DNA of 64,000 bases from Henricia sp. BOLD:AAB3569 (taxonomy: Eukaryota > Echinodermata > Asteroidea > Spinulosida > Echinasteridae), in assembly GCA_037783545.1 (NCBI GenBank), contig JBBELK010000293.1, positions 1,054,001 through 1,118,000 of the forward strand, written 5' to 3'. A program made the translations under genes and the position numbers. Shown here in pieces: positions 32,558 to 44,789 of this stretch. Within the stretch, counting starts at the first letter, position 1; each line of letters starts with the position of its first letter. The notes below the pieces were generated by a model. The model had not been told where the DNA came from. It worked only from the letters and a program-made list of their open reading frames with translations, and did not search any database.

Positions 32558-34090
32558 TTACTACACCTCATAAATATTCATAAGCAAATTTGAGCACGTC
32601 ATTGGCCGATTCAGCCGCGCAATAGACCGTATTCCTGAACGCGGGAGGGCGCTCGAACAAGGTGATTTGGGGGAAAATGTCCATAGACGACAGTAGAAAA
32701 GTGGGGGTACGTGCATACGTACGGGGGGAAAAGTCGCGTACGCGGAGCGCGCAGACCTGTGTCGCGCGCACAGATTTCCATACAAAATAAACGTTTGGAA
32801 GGCGTGTGCGCGTAGCGCGTTTTGTGTTCGAACATAACGCACGATGGGCGCGGACCAGGCGCGGACCAGAGCGCGGACCACTTGACAGCGCCCTCCACGT
32901 TCAGGAATACGGCCTATTGGGAAGCAAGAATGCTACGCGCCCAGGTGACGTCAGCCCGGTGTCACGATCTCAGATGTTCCGCGTGCTCAGATGTTCCGAT
33001 GACGTCACGGAACATTCCAGCACGTTGCGTGCACGATCTCAGATGTTCCGCGTGCTCAGATGTCCCGGTGTAAAAGGTAAAACTGTCCCCTTGTAAATGT
33101 GTCCGCGTGCTTACTGGCGCATGGCCTCATCGTTTATCTCTTAATTCTGACTCTCAGAAAGCCCTGCTGCGTAAGACCCCTTGCTTAAGTAATCAATTAT
33201 TTTTTCGTTTTTTTCTGTAAATACGGCGAAACTGCATGAACGCTCCGCCATGTCTGCCGGCCGCCATCTTGCAAAAATGTCACTACATCTGCGCGCATCA
33301 AAGTACGTACATGGCGCGAATTCTGCTGATCAACTCAGCACTGCACCTAAACTGGTATAATTACATACGCTGTGCGCATGACGTTCCGTGACGTAAACTA
33401 CCATATTTGGTCATCGGAACATCTGAGTACGCGGAACATCTGAGAGCGGGACACCGGTGAGTATCTAACTGGCTGCCGTGCGGTATTTGTTTCTGGTATA
33501 GCACAAAACAATTCCCTCTGGAACGTAGATTGGTTACCGATCCCTATAGATTGGTTCGCTTATTGCGAAAATATAGGGATCGGTAAAGGGCAGCCATGAC
33601 GGGCAGAATTCTGCCCATCACGTGGTTATTATTATTTTTATTTGTTTAGTAAGTGCGCAGATTTTGCATTGACATTTGTAACTTGGCCGTGCGTGTCGAA
33701 CATATCCAATTATGTAAATAAAGTACATTGCCTAAAGCAAAGGGCTTGGCCAATTTTTAAATATAAAAAACACAATGCGCACGCGCAAAGACGACTAATT
33801 ACAGATCAAGATGAAGCGCCCTTTACCTGTCCTTATATTCTCCTGTGTGGAATATGTGGACGGGAACCAGTCTATCTGGAACGCGCCTCGTAAAAAAATG
33901 TATTGTAATCTTCACGGAACCAGACTAATTCAACTCAATACCGGGTACGGACCTCTGCAGCTCATAAACAACAATGGCAACATTTCTGAGTTTGGATTAC
34001 AAGAAAATAAATTGTTTGTTGTAATTGTATATTGACCTTGAATATGTTATTTTCTCAATTTGCTCACGAATATTTATGAGGTGTAGTAAA
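32558..34090. mobile_element. 1.5-kb inverted-repeat element with nested foldbacks
   Basis: Inverted ends of about 35 bp: ttactacacctcataaatatt at the left and aatatttatgaggtgtagtaa at the right. Inside lie at least two further foldbacks. One at 32621-32920 (aatagaccgtattcctgaac / gttcaggaatacggcctatt). The other at 32957-33458 has a doubled cagatgttccgcgtgctcag block mirrored as gaacatctgagtacgcggaa. A small hairpin is at 33535-33595. The left end lies about 20 bp upstream of the scaffold-like gene's possible acceptor. No transposase seen. Confidence 0.8.
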
Positions 34091-34256
34091 ACAAATACAG
34101 CATGGTTTATTTCTGGAAAGTAGTGGGAATTACTGGTCCCTTGGTGTAGGTCAGCTTGACTACCTTCCTCCGCTTCGCGTCGGGAGGTAGTCAAGCTGAC
34201 CTACACCTTGGGACCAGTAATTCCCACTACTTCCCCTCAAACCATGCTGTATTTGT
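34091..34256. repeat. Near-perfect hairpin
   Basis: Arms of about 75 bp are almost perfectly complementary (caaatacagcatggttt..., agtagtgggaattactggtcc, gtaggtcagcttgactacc), meeting at a loop near ctccgcttcgcgtcggg. The two arms differ at very few positions, so it is either recent or kept identical by replication slippage. It is adjacent to the element ending at 34090. Confidence 0.93.
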
Positions 34257-35467
34257 ATACTAATGTCACGAGATTGGCAAGTACAAGTGCAAAAAGTGCT
34301 CGCAAATTGATTAATGTTTAGCCTGGACCAGCCTGGACATCAATTACGAACGTTATAGCACACACTCTTCAACTTTCGTAGCCATGAAATCAATACTGAG
34401 TGATGAGGTTTCGGCATGCACGGCTAGTTATTATGATTACGTTTAGCTAAGCACGAACATCTTTACCTTTCGCTGTAAATTTTTCACCAAGGTGTTGAAG
34501 CGATGCTATCAGTGTTGACAACAAAACTACATTTGAAAAATTTGTGTAAACGCTACAAGTACGCACACACTGATGACGCAAAATATACTAAATATCGTCC
34601 ATAGCCTAGGCTAACCGTGTGCGACCGAAACCTCACTGATCACTGGCTTTAATATACTGCAAAACGAATAATTATTAGCCAAGCGAAAACCCTATGCTAT
34701 ATAGACATAACAATCACACTCACTCGCAAAAGCATAGGCCTATCGTGTGTAAATTCACAGGAAGAAGTGCACATGACATACTTTCATCGCAAAATCACAA
34801 ATGAGATTGGAAATCGAAATTGGAAATATCGAGTTGAAAATCTGTTCAACCCGTCAAAGGCTTTAACACAGTAACATCATTAATATGCCATGTTTCTGAC
34901 TTTGCCCAAATCTGTATAATTCACAATCGTATATGAAAAAATATGAAATAACACATCAAGGCATTATCTTACCATCTGAGGCAATTCCTTTCCGTCTTGT
35001 CGACTGGCAGAGCTCGACAGAAATGCATAAGGAACCGATGCAGGATGCACGATGCAGCGCGCCTGTTTCGTTCCTTTTCAAATCGCGCGCCCTGCATACC
35101 ATGCGCCTTACCATGCATTGTCACTTGGTGGCGCTAGCGCTCCCCCACGGACTTGAGTTACTAATAAACAGGTGCACTGCATTGATCAACTTATTTGCAA
35201 ATTATTTCATTTTTACTCACTGTCTCAAACCAAAGAACTGTAAAATTGGCTCGATGCGTAATTAACCGTCCGTCATTATTTCTCCGGACATCACAATAAT
35301 TTATTTAACACACCAATAAGGAATTATCCACACAAACACATTGGGTGACAGTTTTAATCAAAACTTTTGTTTGATTCCATATTAAAGACAAAATATTCAA
35401 ATCCAATACCAAACTAGTATCCATACAAGTAAATGCCGGTTTCCCTAGACTTGATATCAAGTCGGTA
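34257..35467. other. Intergenic sequence, no gene seen
   Basis: Unclassified DNA without recognisable ends or domains. A 110-codon plus-strand frame at 34933-35265 has no family resemblance and no splice context. Confidence 0.45.
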
Positions 35468-35591
35468 TTGACCGTATCGAATAGCTGCCATCTTGTGGGG
35501 CACCTTTTGTTACTTAAACTGTTCAACAATGTAAGCACAAGTGTGCAACCATGCATGTCCTCAAGATGGCGGCTATTCGATGCGGTCTATA
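35468..35591. repeat. GACCGTATCGAATAGC foldback MITE, copy 1
   Basis: Arms tgaccgtatcgaatagctgcc and ggcggctattcgatgcggtc, separated by ttgttacttaaac...caaccatgcatgtcctcaag. More copies are at 58987-59133 and 61157-61305. Confidence 0.9.
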
Positions 35592-36439
35592 CGCCGGTCG
35601 TGTTTTGGTCCGTCTTACGCCTTTTTACGCACACGATCGAGCCGTTTTTGTTATGCACAGTACATGTATTAATTTACATATGGTTTCGACGCGTATCGTC
35701 GACTGGACTTTCCAGTCCATTCGTTTTGTGAACGAACCGGTCCAGATACCGACTTGACATCAAGTCTACGGTTTTCCCAGAACACAAACACATCAATATA
35801 ACCTCAGTATTATACATCGGTTTCATTTATACCAAAATTACAAAGAAAACATGGCAGCTTGACTGTTTAAAATATATCTATTTACAACTTAAGTATATAG
35901 ACATTTAGACCTAAAGTCGTAAACTGGAAACCAAAAAAGTCAAAACTTCTTTCTCAGAGACAATATGAATACTGTTGCTAAGTAATGTTGCTTTACAATT
36001 GAAAATCAAGAGTTTAAAATGCTCAAAAGATCTTATTTTTCAAAATTAAGATTTGATGTAATGATGAATAGGTATAATTCATCACATAATTTATTGAAAA
36101 TTATAACGCATCAGATTTGTTTGCAATTTTTTGACGTCCATCTTAGCCATAGTTTTGGAAATTTGGCAAAAAAAAAAAAAACCCTGAAAGTATGGTAGTC
36201 GACGGCGGGAATATTATACATTTATTTAAAGCCGAATCGTTTACGTACTTTTCTCTCGTTTCTATCATTTTACCAAAAATGAATTGTCTTTATTTTAAAC
36301 TGGTTCCCCGTCCAAATATTTCACAAAAACTCGAATATTCATGTTCGTTTGTGGAATATATTATGGACCGGGAACTAGTCTAGTCGGTTTTTTAAATTCG
36401 TAAATCGTAGCAAAAACCTGAGATACAGACGTGGAAAGA
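35592..36439. other. Intergenic sequence, no gene seen
   Basis: AT-rich, with an A13-type run at 36168. 35455-35465 and 35746-35765 share a gatatcaagtcgg / ccgacttgacatcaagtc inverted pair that brackets the foldback at 35468. This suggests a larger host element. Confidence 0.4.
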
Positions 36440-36681
36440 CACAAGCGTCTTTCTATAAATCAAGGGTCCATTTTTGGTGTCCCCCGTTACATCTGACATC
36501 TTGTTTTTGTAAATTCAGGACACATTCTTTAAATACTTTTCATCTCAAAGAGTAAGTACATAGAGTACAATTCATACAAAATGGTTTAACGGCCATTTTA
36601 ATGATTCTTGTATGAAAAATAACACATAACGGGGGACACCAAATGTCACAATTTTTGACCCCTAATTTATAGAAAGACCCA
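36440..36681. repeat. Foldback MITE with gtctttctataaat ends, copy 1
   Basis: Ends gtctttctataaatcaaggg and taatttatagaaagac with inner tgtcccccgttacat / taacgggggacacc. A second copy is at 56293-56537. The two ends differ by a few bases only. Confidence 0.88.
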
Positions 36682-36809
36682 CCAAGGGCGACCAATATTA
36701 ATGTACGATTATTAAAGCAATGTCCGTGTATTATTTACTGAATGATTGGTTGGTGAAATCTACGGGGTGGGGCCTTAAAGTTCCTGCATATGAGGTCGAT
36801 TTCACTAAA

Positions 36810-36960
36810 GCGGGCCTCCCACTGTGCGATTTTTGCCACGAATTTCCTACGAATTGGTACGATTATCGGAGACTGCCTACAGACTCTACACACATTATCG
36901 TACCAAATCGTAGCTAATCGTACCTAATTTGTGGCAAAAATCGCACAGTGGGAGGCCCGC
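36810..36960. repeat. CACTGTGCGATTTTTG foldback MITE, copy 2
   Basis: Complete copy, same ends as 24279-24426. It stops 7 bases before the probable retrotransposon LTR. Confidence 0.93.
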
Positions 36961-36967
36961 GTGGCGG

Positions 36968-37267
36968 TTGTCAATAAATTGTGACGTCAGTGAAGTCGGT
37001 TTAACGAGGCTCAAACTCTCTTTAATATTCACAAGCCTTCACTTACTTGTTACCTCTTCTAAATCTTCACATCTTTCACATCTGTTACCTTTTTACTTCT
37101 GTCACCTTAACTGTTCACAAAGCTCAACTGAAGTTCACTAGCTTTATTCTCGAAGTTTAGGTTTCACTGTTCTCGAAGTTTAGGTTTCACTGTTTCACGT
37201 AAAAACTGACATCAAGTAGAAAGTCCAGGCAGACATCAAGTGTCACAGTTGTATTGAAAGACACTCA
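36968..37267 (-). repeat. Probable 3' LTR of BEL/Pao element
   Basis: Lies directly 3' of the integrase frame (minus strand). On that strand it begins TGAGTGTC (from 37267) or TGTGACACTTGATG (from 37247) and ends CACAATTTATTGACA, so it has TG...CA borders. It contains short direct repeats (gaagtttaggtttcactgtt twice; gacatcaagt twice). No second LTR is present, so the length and exact start are uncertain. Confidence 0.5.
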
Positions 37268-37269
37268 TC

Positions 37270-39027
37270 CTAAGGCTCCTCGTTGGGGATTCCCCGGTGT
37301 AGCAGCAGGACCAGTTTGTGGACTGGTCTCTCGAAGACAGAATTACCAGCTTGTAGCTTGACCTTCCTGGTGTGACCATCTAGTCCCGGGAACGTCTCCA
37401 TGATGCGGGCCAGGGACCACTGACATCTTGGGAGCGAGTCATCCATCATCAGAACGATGTCATCCTTTTCAAGGTTCCTCCTTGGTTTTGTCCACTTCTT
37501 CCTCTCTTGCAAGGTTGGCAGGTACTCGGACTTCCACCTCGTCCAAAATTGGTTGGCCAGGAACTGCACGCGTCTCCATCTTCTACGACAATATAAATCC
37601 TGACGGACGAAGACACCAGGTGGGGGAAGGACAACTCTGGTTTTCTGTGTCAGCAAGTGGTTTGGTGTAAGTGGCTCGGGGGAGTCGGGGGACTTCATGT
37701 CGATGTAGGTGACGGGTCTGCTATTCACGATAGCCTCTGCCTCTGTCATAAGGGTTCTCAATAATTCGTCATCTAGCTGTTGTCCATGCTGTCTCAAAAT
37801 TGCGGAGAGAGCATTTCTGGTGGAGCGGATCATCCTTTCCCATGCACCTGCCATATGACTGGCACAGGGGACGTTCATGTTGAAGACGACCCAGTCACAG
37901 CTGTCTTTTAGTAGTTGTTCGGAAATCTTCTGGTGGTTCATTTCAGCGAGAGCTGCGTCAAGTTCGTTCTTGCCTCCAATGAAATTGGTGCCTCTGTCAG
38001 ATCGGAGCTGCCTCACGGGACCCCTTCTGCAGACGAACCGACGATATGCATTGAGGAAGGAATCAGTACTCAGGGAGTTGGAGGTCTCAATATGTACGGC
38101 ACGTGATGACATGCAAGTGAAAATCACTCCCCAGCGTTTCAGCTCTTTTCGTCCTTCTTTGATAATGAATGGGCCGAAATAATCAACGGCGCTGTAGGTG
38201 AATGGTGGAGCTGGTTCCAGTCTGTCATGTGGTAGGTCAGACATCTTTTGCTCGCATGCAGCACCTCGTAGTTTTCGACATGTCACGCATTTCCACACAT
38301 GGCTTGTGACTGCGGCTCTGCCACCAATTATCCAGAATCCGGCTTGACGGATTGCATTCAGGGTCATGCCACGGCCAGGGTGACCGTTTCGACTGTGGTA
38401 GTGCTCGATCACTAGACTGCTTACATGGTCATCGCGTGGAAGTAGAATGGGATGTTTCACATTCTCTGGTAATGCAGCTCTCTTGATGCGTCCGCCGACT
38501 CTTAGTACTTTATTCTCATCTAGAAATGGATCAAGTGTACATAGAGAGCTTTTCTTGCTCAATGACTGAGATTGGCTCCGCTTTCCATTACTCGGGTCAT
38601 CGTTGGATGAAGATCTTCTGAGAGTATGGATCTCTGAGGGAAAGACTCTGGCTTGCACTTGTTGCAAAATCACTTTCTCAGACTGTTGCATCTCTTCTAC
38701 TGTTACAGGAGCATATGTTGCCATCCTGTCTTCTAGCCATTGGCGGTCGATAGGAAAAGTTGGTCTTTTCACACTTCTATTTTTGAGTTTCTCGATGAAT
38801 CGGAGACATCCTGCCACGGCTCTTCTAAGACGAAACCAGCTTGAAAAGGTCTGGATTATTTCGTCCATGCTCGCAAATTCGGTTGGTGCAGCTTGCACAC
38901 TGAAGACAGACACTTTCTTCACTTCAGGGTCATCTATGTTCAGCTCCACGATTTCAGCAGTCGGCGCAGAGGATCCCGGCGTAGACAGGAATTCTGGGCC
39001 ATTCCACCATAGTCTGCTGTCAATCAA
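37270..39027 (-). mobile_element. BEL/Pao retrotransposon, 3' part of pol with integrase, 5'-truncated
   Basis: A single 585-codon open frame. Order: RNase H-to-integrase linker (SRLWWNGPEFL), integrase zinc-binding region (HYHSRNGHPG ... CVTC), catalytic core with Asp in SAVDYFGPF, Asp in RSDRGTNF and Glu in GAWERMIRS, then the NHLL/PPPG region and the C-terminal domain typical of Pao-type integrases. Gag, protease, reverse transcriptase and most of RNase H are missing. The right border falls at a truncated CACTGTGCGATTTTTG foldback. No stop or frameshift occurs in the surviving part, so the copy is young or was captured recently. A 5'-truncated dead copy is the simplest reading. Domestication is possible but nothing here demands it. 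Confidence 0.93.
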
Positions 39028-39035
39028 TTCCTGGG

Positions 39036-39145
39036 CTGATTAGCTACGATTTGGTACGATTGTGTATACACTCTATAAACAATCGTACCAGATCGTAGCT
39101 AATCGTTGCAAATTCGTAGCAAAAATCGCACAGTGGGAGGCCCGC
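39036..39145. repeat. CACTGTGCGATTTTTG foldback MITE, copy 3 (truncated)
   Basis: It begins within the left arm (gattagctacgatttggtac) and runs to the intact right end (aaatcgcacagtgggaggcccgc). The outer left third is missing precisely where the BEL/Pao frame ends. Confidence 0.9.
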
Positions 39146-40007
39146 TACGGTGTTTACCCAATCACAACTGGTGTTACGAAGGATCGTAGCGCTTCGTAAA
39201 ATCGGCCCCTCGTAAAGCGCCTGGATCGTTAGGCCATGCCTTGAGACAGTTTAGCTATAAAGTCTATTGTTTTGTTATTAATTTTCAATCTCAACGAAGA
39301 TAATAAGAGAATCATGAGACAATAAAGGAAATACGTGCTAGTATTTACAAGATTTAAGGTTGGTTTCTATGGAGTTCCTTTGTAGAGAGAGTGCAACGAC
39401 ATGATATATTCGCCGACGCCATTTTGTTTTAAAACCAATCGCCATTATAGATAGACTACTTCATATTTGTCAAAAACAAAATTGTATTTCTTAGAGGATA
39501 ACAAACCGTGGTGCCTTTTCATGTTTTTCTTGTTACATATCTTGCGTTCTAACTCCATACTGTACAATGCCAATAAAACAAAATGGCGTCCCCGTGACGG
39601 TATAGCTCTCTGTATTTCTGGGCGAAATGTCCACTTCCCAAGATTTCACTTCAGCGTCATTCCATGTCTGCCAGGTTGCGACTGTTCGGATTTAATCCTT
39701 CATTCTGTCTCCACAAAGCTCGTCTGTGCTGAAACCAACGCTGTAAAAATAAAGGAGACGAAAAATTTAACAGTTGAATTTTCAAAAGAAAACTCCTATT
39801 ATTGACACAATATTCATTGTATTCACAAGAGTCATTGTATTATTAGCTACTTTACGCGTCTTTTTCATTTGCAAATTTTGTCACAAAAGAAAGCACCGAG
39901 AACCCGTCGTTTTCTGTGACAATTTTAAATTAATCATTAGTGGCAGCGTCTTATTATAAGACCTTGCCCGAATTCATTGGCTTGAAATAGACCAGTTGCG
40001 TGATAGA
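39146..40007. other. Intergenic sequence, no gene seen
   Basis: No repeat ends or domains recognised. A 112-codon plus-strand frame at 39467-39805 has no family resemblance. Confidence 0.45.
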
Positions 40008-40613
40008 TTTGCATAAATCCTAGAGTCCTGCCCTCGCGCTATGGCACTCGCGTACGAGTGAGTCAAGCACCAGACTATCTGGCAGATCGGGCCGTTTCCA
40101 AGTGGTGCAAGCTGGTCCATATAGTAACCGGCGCGAAAGCTGTGCGGTACCTGGAATACCTCGAACTACTCTATGCATTTTTCAGCCGGACCATCCGAAA
40201 TTACATGTTGAAATGAACATGTTAACACATGTACTCATCGTGAGTTTACGTCAAAATAACGAAATAGAACGGTTTTTTTAAACTTGAAATCGATGTCAGC
40301 TTTGAAAGCTGGAACGTTTCCAAACTGCAATGATGCATTCGAGAAAGTAGAGAAACGATATTGGGTTATGTGACTGGTTTGAAGTTGCCGATCAACATGT
40401 TCAATCAACATGGTCCAGCTTAAAAATACACAGAGTAATGTGCGAGGTATTCCAGGTTCCGCACGGTTAGGCCTACCATGTACCAGCGTGCACCACCTGG
40501 AAACAGCCCGATTTTCCAGATATAGCATGGTGCTTGACTCACTCGTATACGCGAGCGCCATAATATAGCGCGAAGGCGGGACTCTATAGCGTTTATGCAA
40601 ATATATCACGCAA
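40008..40613. repeat. Long-armed inverted-repeat element
   Basis: Arms of about 150 bp. Left: cagttgcgtgatagatttgc, gagtcaagcaccagac, cgggccgtttccaa, acctggaatacctcg. Right: the same in mirror order (cgaggtattccaggt, ttggaaacagcccg-type, tgcttgactcactcg, gcaaatatatcacgcaactg). About 600 bp total. It abuts the TTAGCAC foldback at 40616. The 149-codon minus frame inside is a product of the arms. Confidence 0.85.
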
Positions 40614-40615
40614 CT

Positions 40616-40842
40616 GGGGCAAATTTCATAAAAGCTGTTTAGCAGAAAAATGTGCTTAATCAATAATTTGTTTGCTCTATACAAATGGGTTTATAGCCAA
40701 AATGGTATGTCAACTTGTGTTCTTAGCAAAAATATCAGTATTCTTGTGAAAAACACAAGTTCACATTCACCCATTTTTATAAAGCAAACAAATTATTGAT
40801 CAAGCAAATTTTTCTGCTAAACAGCTTTATGAAATTGGCCCC
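40616..40842. repeat. TTAGCAC foldback MITE, copy 5 (diverged)
   Basis: Ends ggggcaaatttcataaaagctg and cagctttatgaaattggcccc, with internal cagaaaaatgtgctta and aagcaaatttttctg. It is the most diverged copy of the family. Because it is directly against the preceding element it may have inserted at its edge. Confidence 0.85.
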
Positions 40843-42317
40843 TGGTCTATTACACACGATACGTCTATGGAAAACGTTAGGTAGACGGCTGGATCAATTT
40901 GCATACTACATGTACTCGTAATAATTTCAAGAAGCCTTTTGCGTGTAACACAATGGTTGGTGCCCCGAACTCTTCACTTTGAAATGGAGGTGCAGTTTAT
41001 AAAGTCACATGCTACGCTGTTGTTGCTACGTGGTGCACACCATTGCCTAGCAACCAACTGCCAAAAATTATGGCTGCTTTATGCCATTTTCTCCTACGGT
41101 GAACACAGTATTGATTCTGTACTTCACACCTGCCGCGGGCACCACATACCAACAAACATTTAGTCTGGTTAAATGGATACTATAAGTGTGCATGCGAAAG
41201 GAAGTACGTCAGTACACAGACAGTATTCGTGTAAACAAATCCAAAGCTTATTTTGGATACGGCCTTTCCCTCGAACAACGATCATTACCCGTCGTTCAAG
41301 GGTACATTTTAGGATCACTTGTTGAGATCAACGGCTTAAAAATATATTTTCACATCTTTACAAATGACCGTCCATTTTGTTCTGAGCGATAGGCCTATAT
41401 CATACAGGCCCCTATATTTTTGAGTTTTCAAGCTTTTATTTTTGCAACACTTAAAGTGCATGACACATGTCAATTTCGCAGTGCCGAGTGGCTTAAGCCA
41501 CGAAAAAAAAAATGCCATAATATAACTTCATTCGTAATTTCCGTAGAAGGAAGCACCGCCCATAACCCTGTCTTGATGAATTAGTCCGGAAATTCGTTAT
41601 GATAAGTGCGTGTGTTTCCATGGCTTGCATGCGATGGCCGATCGAATTAATTATGCTAATGTGTAAACCAACGCTATAGGTAAATATAGCTATGCAAACA
41701 ATGAGCTAGATTATATTTCTATCATGGTAAAAAATAAATCTATATGAACCAGCAGCTGTCACGTCGAATCGCAAATATTAAATGAAGTGGAGGTATAAAT
41801 TGCGCATTAAAATTATACCATTATATTACTGAACAGTCGTTATAGGATGGCAGATAGAAAGAAAAAAATGAAATTCATAAATGAAATTTGTACCAGTGTA
41901 TAATTTATGCAAATCGCTACGCGCAATAAAACCAAGGTCCCCGTTGGCTATATGAGAATTGAAGCCACGCGCCGGCCGCCATTGTACCCCACGAACAATG
42001 CTTGGCATAGACTGCTCCCCGGTCCATGCGATCGCTTGCATTCCACTTAACACATGTAGACCATGATGTAGACTAGTGAGGTCAGTATGACGAGTCTAGG
42101 CAAGGCATTGTATTTGGCGGGGTACAATGGCGGACGGTTAGACGTCGTTGCTTCATCCGGTGTATAAATATCGATGGGTTATAGATGCACGTAAAACGCA
42201 TGGATGAGCGCGAAATGCTTTGAGCACTGTCGTTACCTTGAGGAAATCTTAGAACAAACCAAAACAAAAATTACAAAATTAATGTGACTTTCGTGGCAAG
42301 ATAACTCTTTTGCCGTG
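40843..42317. other. Intergenic sequence, no gene seen
   Basis: No element ends located. A box-A-like tRNA fragment (gccgagtggcttaagc) lies near 41482, without a box B. 41960-42130 has a loose inverted pair (gccgccattgtaccccac / ggggtacaatggcgg). Confidence 0.4.
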
Positions 42318-42380
42318 ACCAAAATTCGAACCTGGGTTCTAAGACCTCCTAAAGATACGACCAGTGCTCAAGCCATTTTA
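42318..42380 (-). repeat. tRNA-like SINE head (degenerate)
   Basis: On the minus strand, AAATGGCTTGAGCACTGGTC (box A type) is followed by CCCAGGTTCGAATTTTGG (box B type). The spacing of about 35 bases is too short for a full tRNA body, so I read it as a worn SINE head. Confidence 0.4.
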
Positions 42381-44254
42381 CGTTCACACAGGTACGTTTT
42401 ACGTGCATACTCAAAATTTGTTCGAGGATATCACCTACTAATTTTGATGGTTTTTTTTTATTGCTGGAAATTATGCAAGATATTAATGTTTTGCAGTATG
42501 TTTTCTTACATAAGAGAATAATAAATATTTATTTGCTTTAAATATTCTTAATTATTAATAAAAATTATATATGAAAATATACCTATCATGAGTAATCGTA
42601 TGGGAAATTATGAGTATAGTATATACGTACAGCAGTATATTGTACAAGCCCAACAAGCACAGTTAACATGTAGTCGAGTCATGAATGAAATTTGTCCGGC
42701 ATTGAAAATCTATAATTGTGAAAGCTTGACGACAACATGGCGCCCGTCCGTGTGTCGGCGCAACGGCAAAACACAGAACAGCGGTACTGTGCAGTGCTCA
42801 TAATTTAGCCGCTAATAAGATTCCAACTAAATTATGCGAACGATTAACCAATCCATAGCCAATTAGGCGGTAAACACATCCAATAAGCACTCAGCTGTAA
42901 AGACAATCTGCAAGTAAAAACACATTGAATTATCTAGGCATATGAAACGACAAACATACCAATCGTGAAACTGAGTTTGAAAGGGCCGGCGTTTATTTCG
43001 ATATACAAAGAAGAAACAAATTGGGGCGTGGTTGGTATGTGTGTCTTGCGGTTTTATTCCTTTCTTTTCTTTTTTACTTTTTTCTTCCGAAATTTAATTA
43101 ACTGTCAGAAAGACACCCGAGTTATCATGGTATCTCATTAAGAGGAACAAGTGGTTCGAATTGCGCGAATTTGACACCTCACAACTGAAACTGCCGCGGA
43201 TCCCGTTGCGTTAGGCCGCACTCTAAACTTTTCCATTCGAAAATCGGCTTTTAGTCACAGAGACTTTTGTGGGAGTTTGGGGTTCATTGCATTTTTTTCA
43301 AGTACAGTTATGATTCATTATTAATGTCATGGCCAACTGAATAGCTTGTACGGTTTCCGGTACTATGCGTGAATTAAAATGTTACTGATAAAAGGGGAAA
43401 AGATATAATGGAATAAATGGCGCGTTCTGACTCAAAATTCTACTTCCGTTGTGATATGAGTGTGGTGTCAGGCACGCAGAAGTTATCAAGGACTGCAATG
43501 TTGTAACCGACACATGCAATAGTCACCGGCTTTTGAATATGTAATAAATATATACGACGATAACAAGTAAAGCCCATTACATTATTTGCAGTGGCCCAAA
43601 ATGTTACTTCATGAGTTGACAAGAAAAACCCGAACAATGGTAACAAACACCACATGATTTTCCCAGTGTAAAATGATACCTTTGTGGGAGAAATTGCCAA
43701 CTGAAGGTGCTTTTTTACCATTCATTCAACACAAAAGCCATAATAATAATAATAATAATGATTAGATTTGTAAAAACTCTGGATGCCGCGGCAATAGGGC
43801 AACATTGTGGGAAACCTTTCCCCGGGGACCACCGAAATTTTGGCAAGAATCACTCAAATTGACACCTTATTTTTTTACCCAAAGCTTCCAGAAATGGTTT
43901 CAGACCTAAGAGAAATGGTTCTAGTCATAATAAAAATGGTTTTTGACCTTTAAAAAAATGGTTTTTGACCAAAAAAAAAGGGTTTTAATCTCAAAAATAT
44001 TAGGGCGACACCAAATTGTCGCCCTATTGAGCGTGTCGCCCTATAATATAGCTTTTTTACACACAAATTGACGCCCTATCCTAGCAAACAGAGTTTTTGT
44101 ATAGCGCACATATCTACCCTGCAGGGTGCTCTGCATGATTTGTAAGGTTTTGTGAAGTATTACAGTGCATCTACGTGGATAGAATTTCTACAAGGCAGTC
44201 GTTCCTGAAATCCGAAAAAAAGTTCCGTATGCAAAATGAAAAAACCAATGGTCT
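42381..44254. other. Intergenic sequence, no gene seen
   Basis: Long AT-rich tract with a (taa)n run at 43741-43760. A run of related a(g/a)aaatggttt phrases lies at 43890-43985, probably a decayed minisatellite. It is followed by a small gcgacac/gtgtcgcc inverted pair around 44003-44042. No exon recognised. Confidence 0.45.
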
Positions 44255-44764
44255 TTAAAGATAGTAGGCCTATATAATTATGATTGGTAAACTGTTACCC
44301 CCTGTGTGATTGAAGAATATGCATGATTAAAACCAACCTGAGCAAAAACCAGCTCCGTACTTCGTCTAACTTTGGAAAAAACAGTCAAAAAAGGGTTTGC
44401 AGTTATTTCGCCCCAAAACCACTTCGCCCTGAACCATTTCGGCCTGTACACGAAGTGGTTTGGGGGCGAAGTGGTATTTGGGCGATGTAGTGTTTGGACG
44501 AATCGATTTGGGGCGAAATAGCAATCGGGCGAAGTGGTTTCGGGGCGAAATGGCACTTGGGCGAAATGGTTTGGGGGCGAATTTAATTTTCGTCTCATGA
44601 GACGAAAAATAATTGTTTTACTCATTTCTCAAAGACTATAGCACTTCAGACAAAACCATTCCAGGGGAAGTTTTCTACGGTCATCGTGTTTATATTGTGT
44701 AAGTTAGGCGTAAATCTGTGAACATTTCTGATTTTCGAGATACCAATCATGCATACTGCCTTCA
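44255..44764. mobile_element. TTAA-flanked MITE with TTCGCCC core, copy 2 (inverted)
   Basis: Same family as 26919-27395, in the opposite orientation and with more core units (cgaagtggtttNgggg repeated). The left TTAA is exact (44255-44258); the right one has decayed to TTCA. Confidence 0.9.
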
Positions 44765-44789
44765 CAAGAGCATATGAGAATAGGTATCA

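Noticed and set aside
37270-39027. A domesticated integrase gene
   Set aside because: The open frame is suggestive, but an LTR-like 3' flank, 5' truncation and no promoter or intron evidence favour a young dead BEL/Pao copy.
40235-40684. A 149-codon minus frame
   Set aside because: It coincides with the arms of the 40008-40613 inverted-repeat element and resembles no protein.
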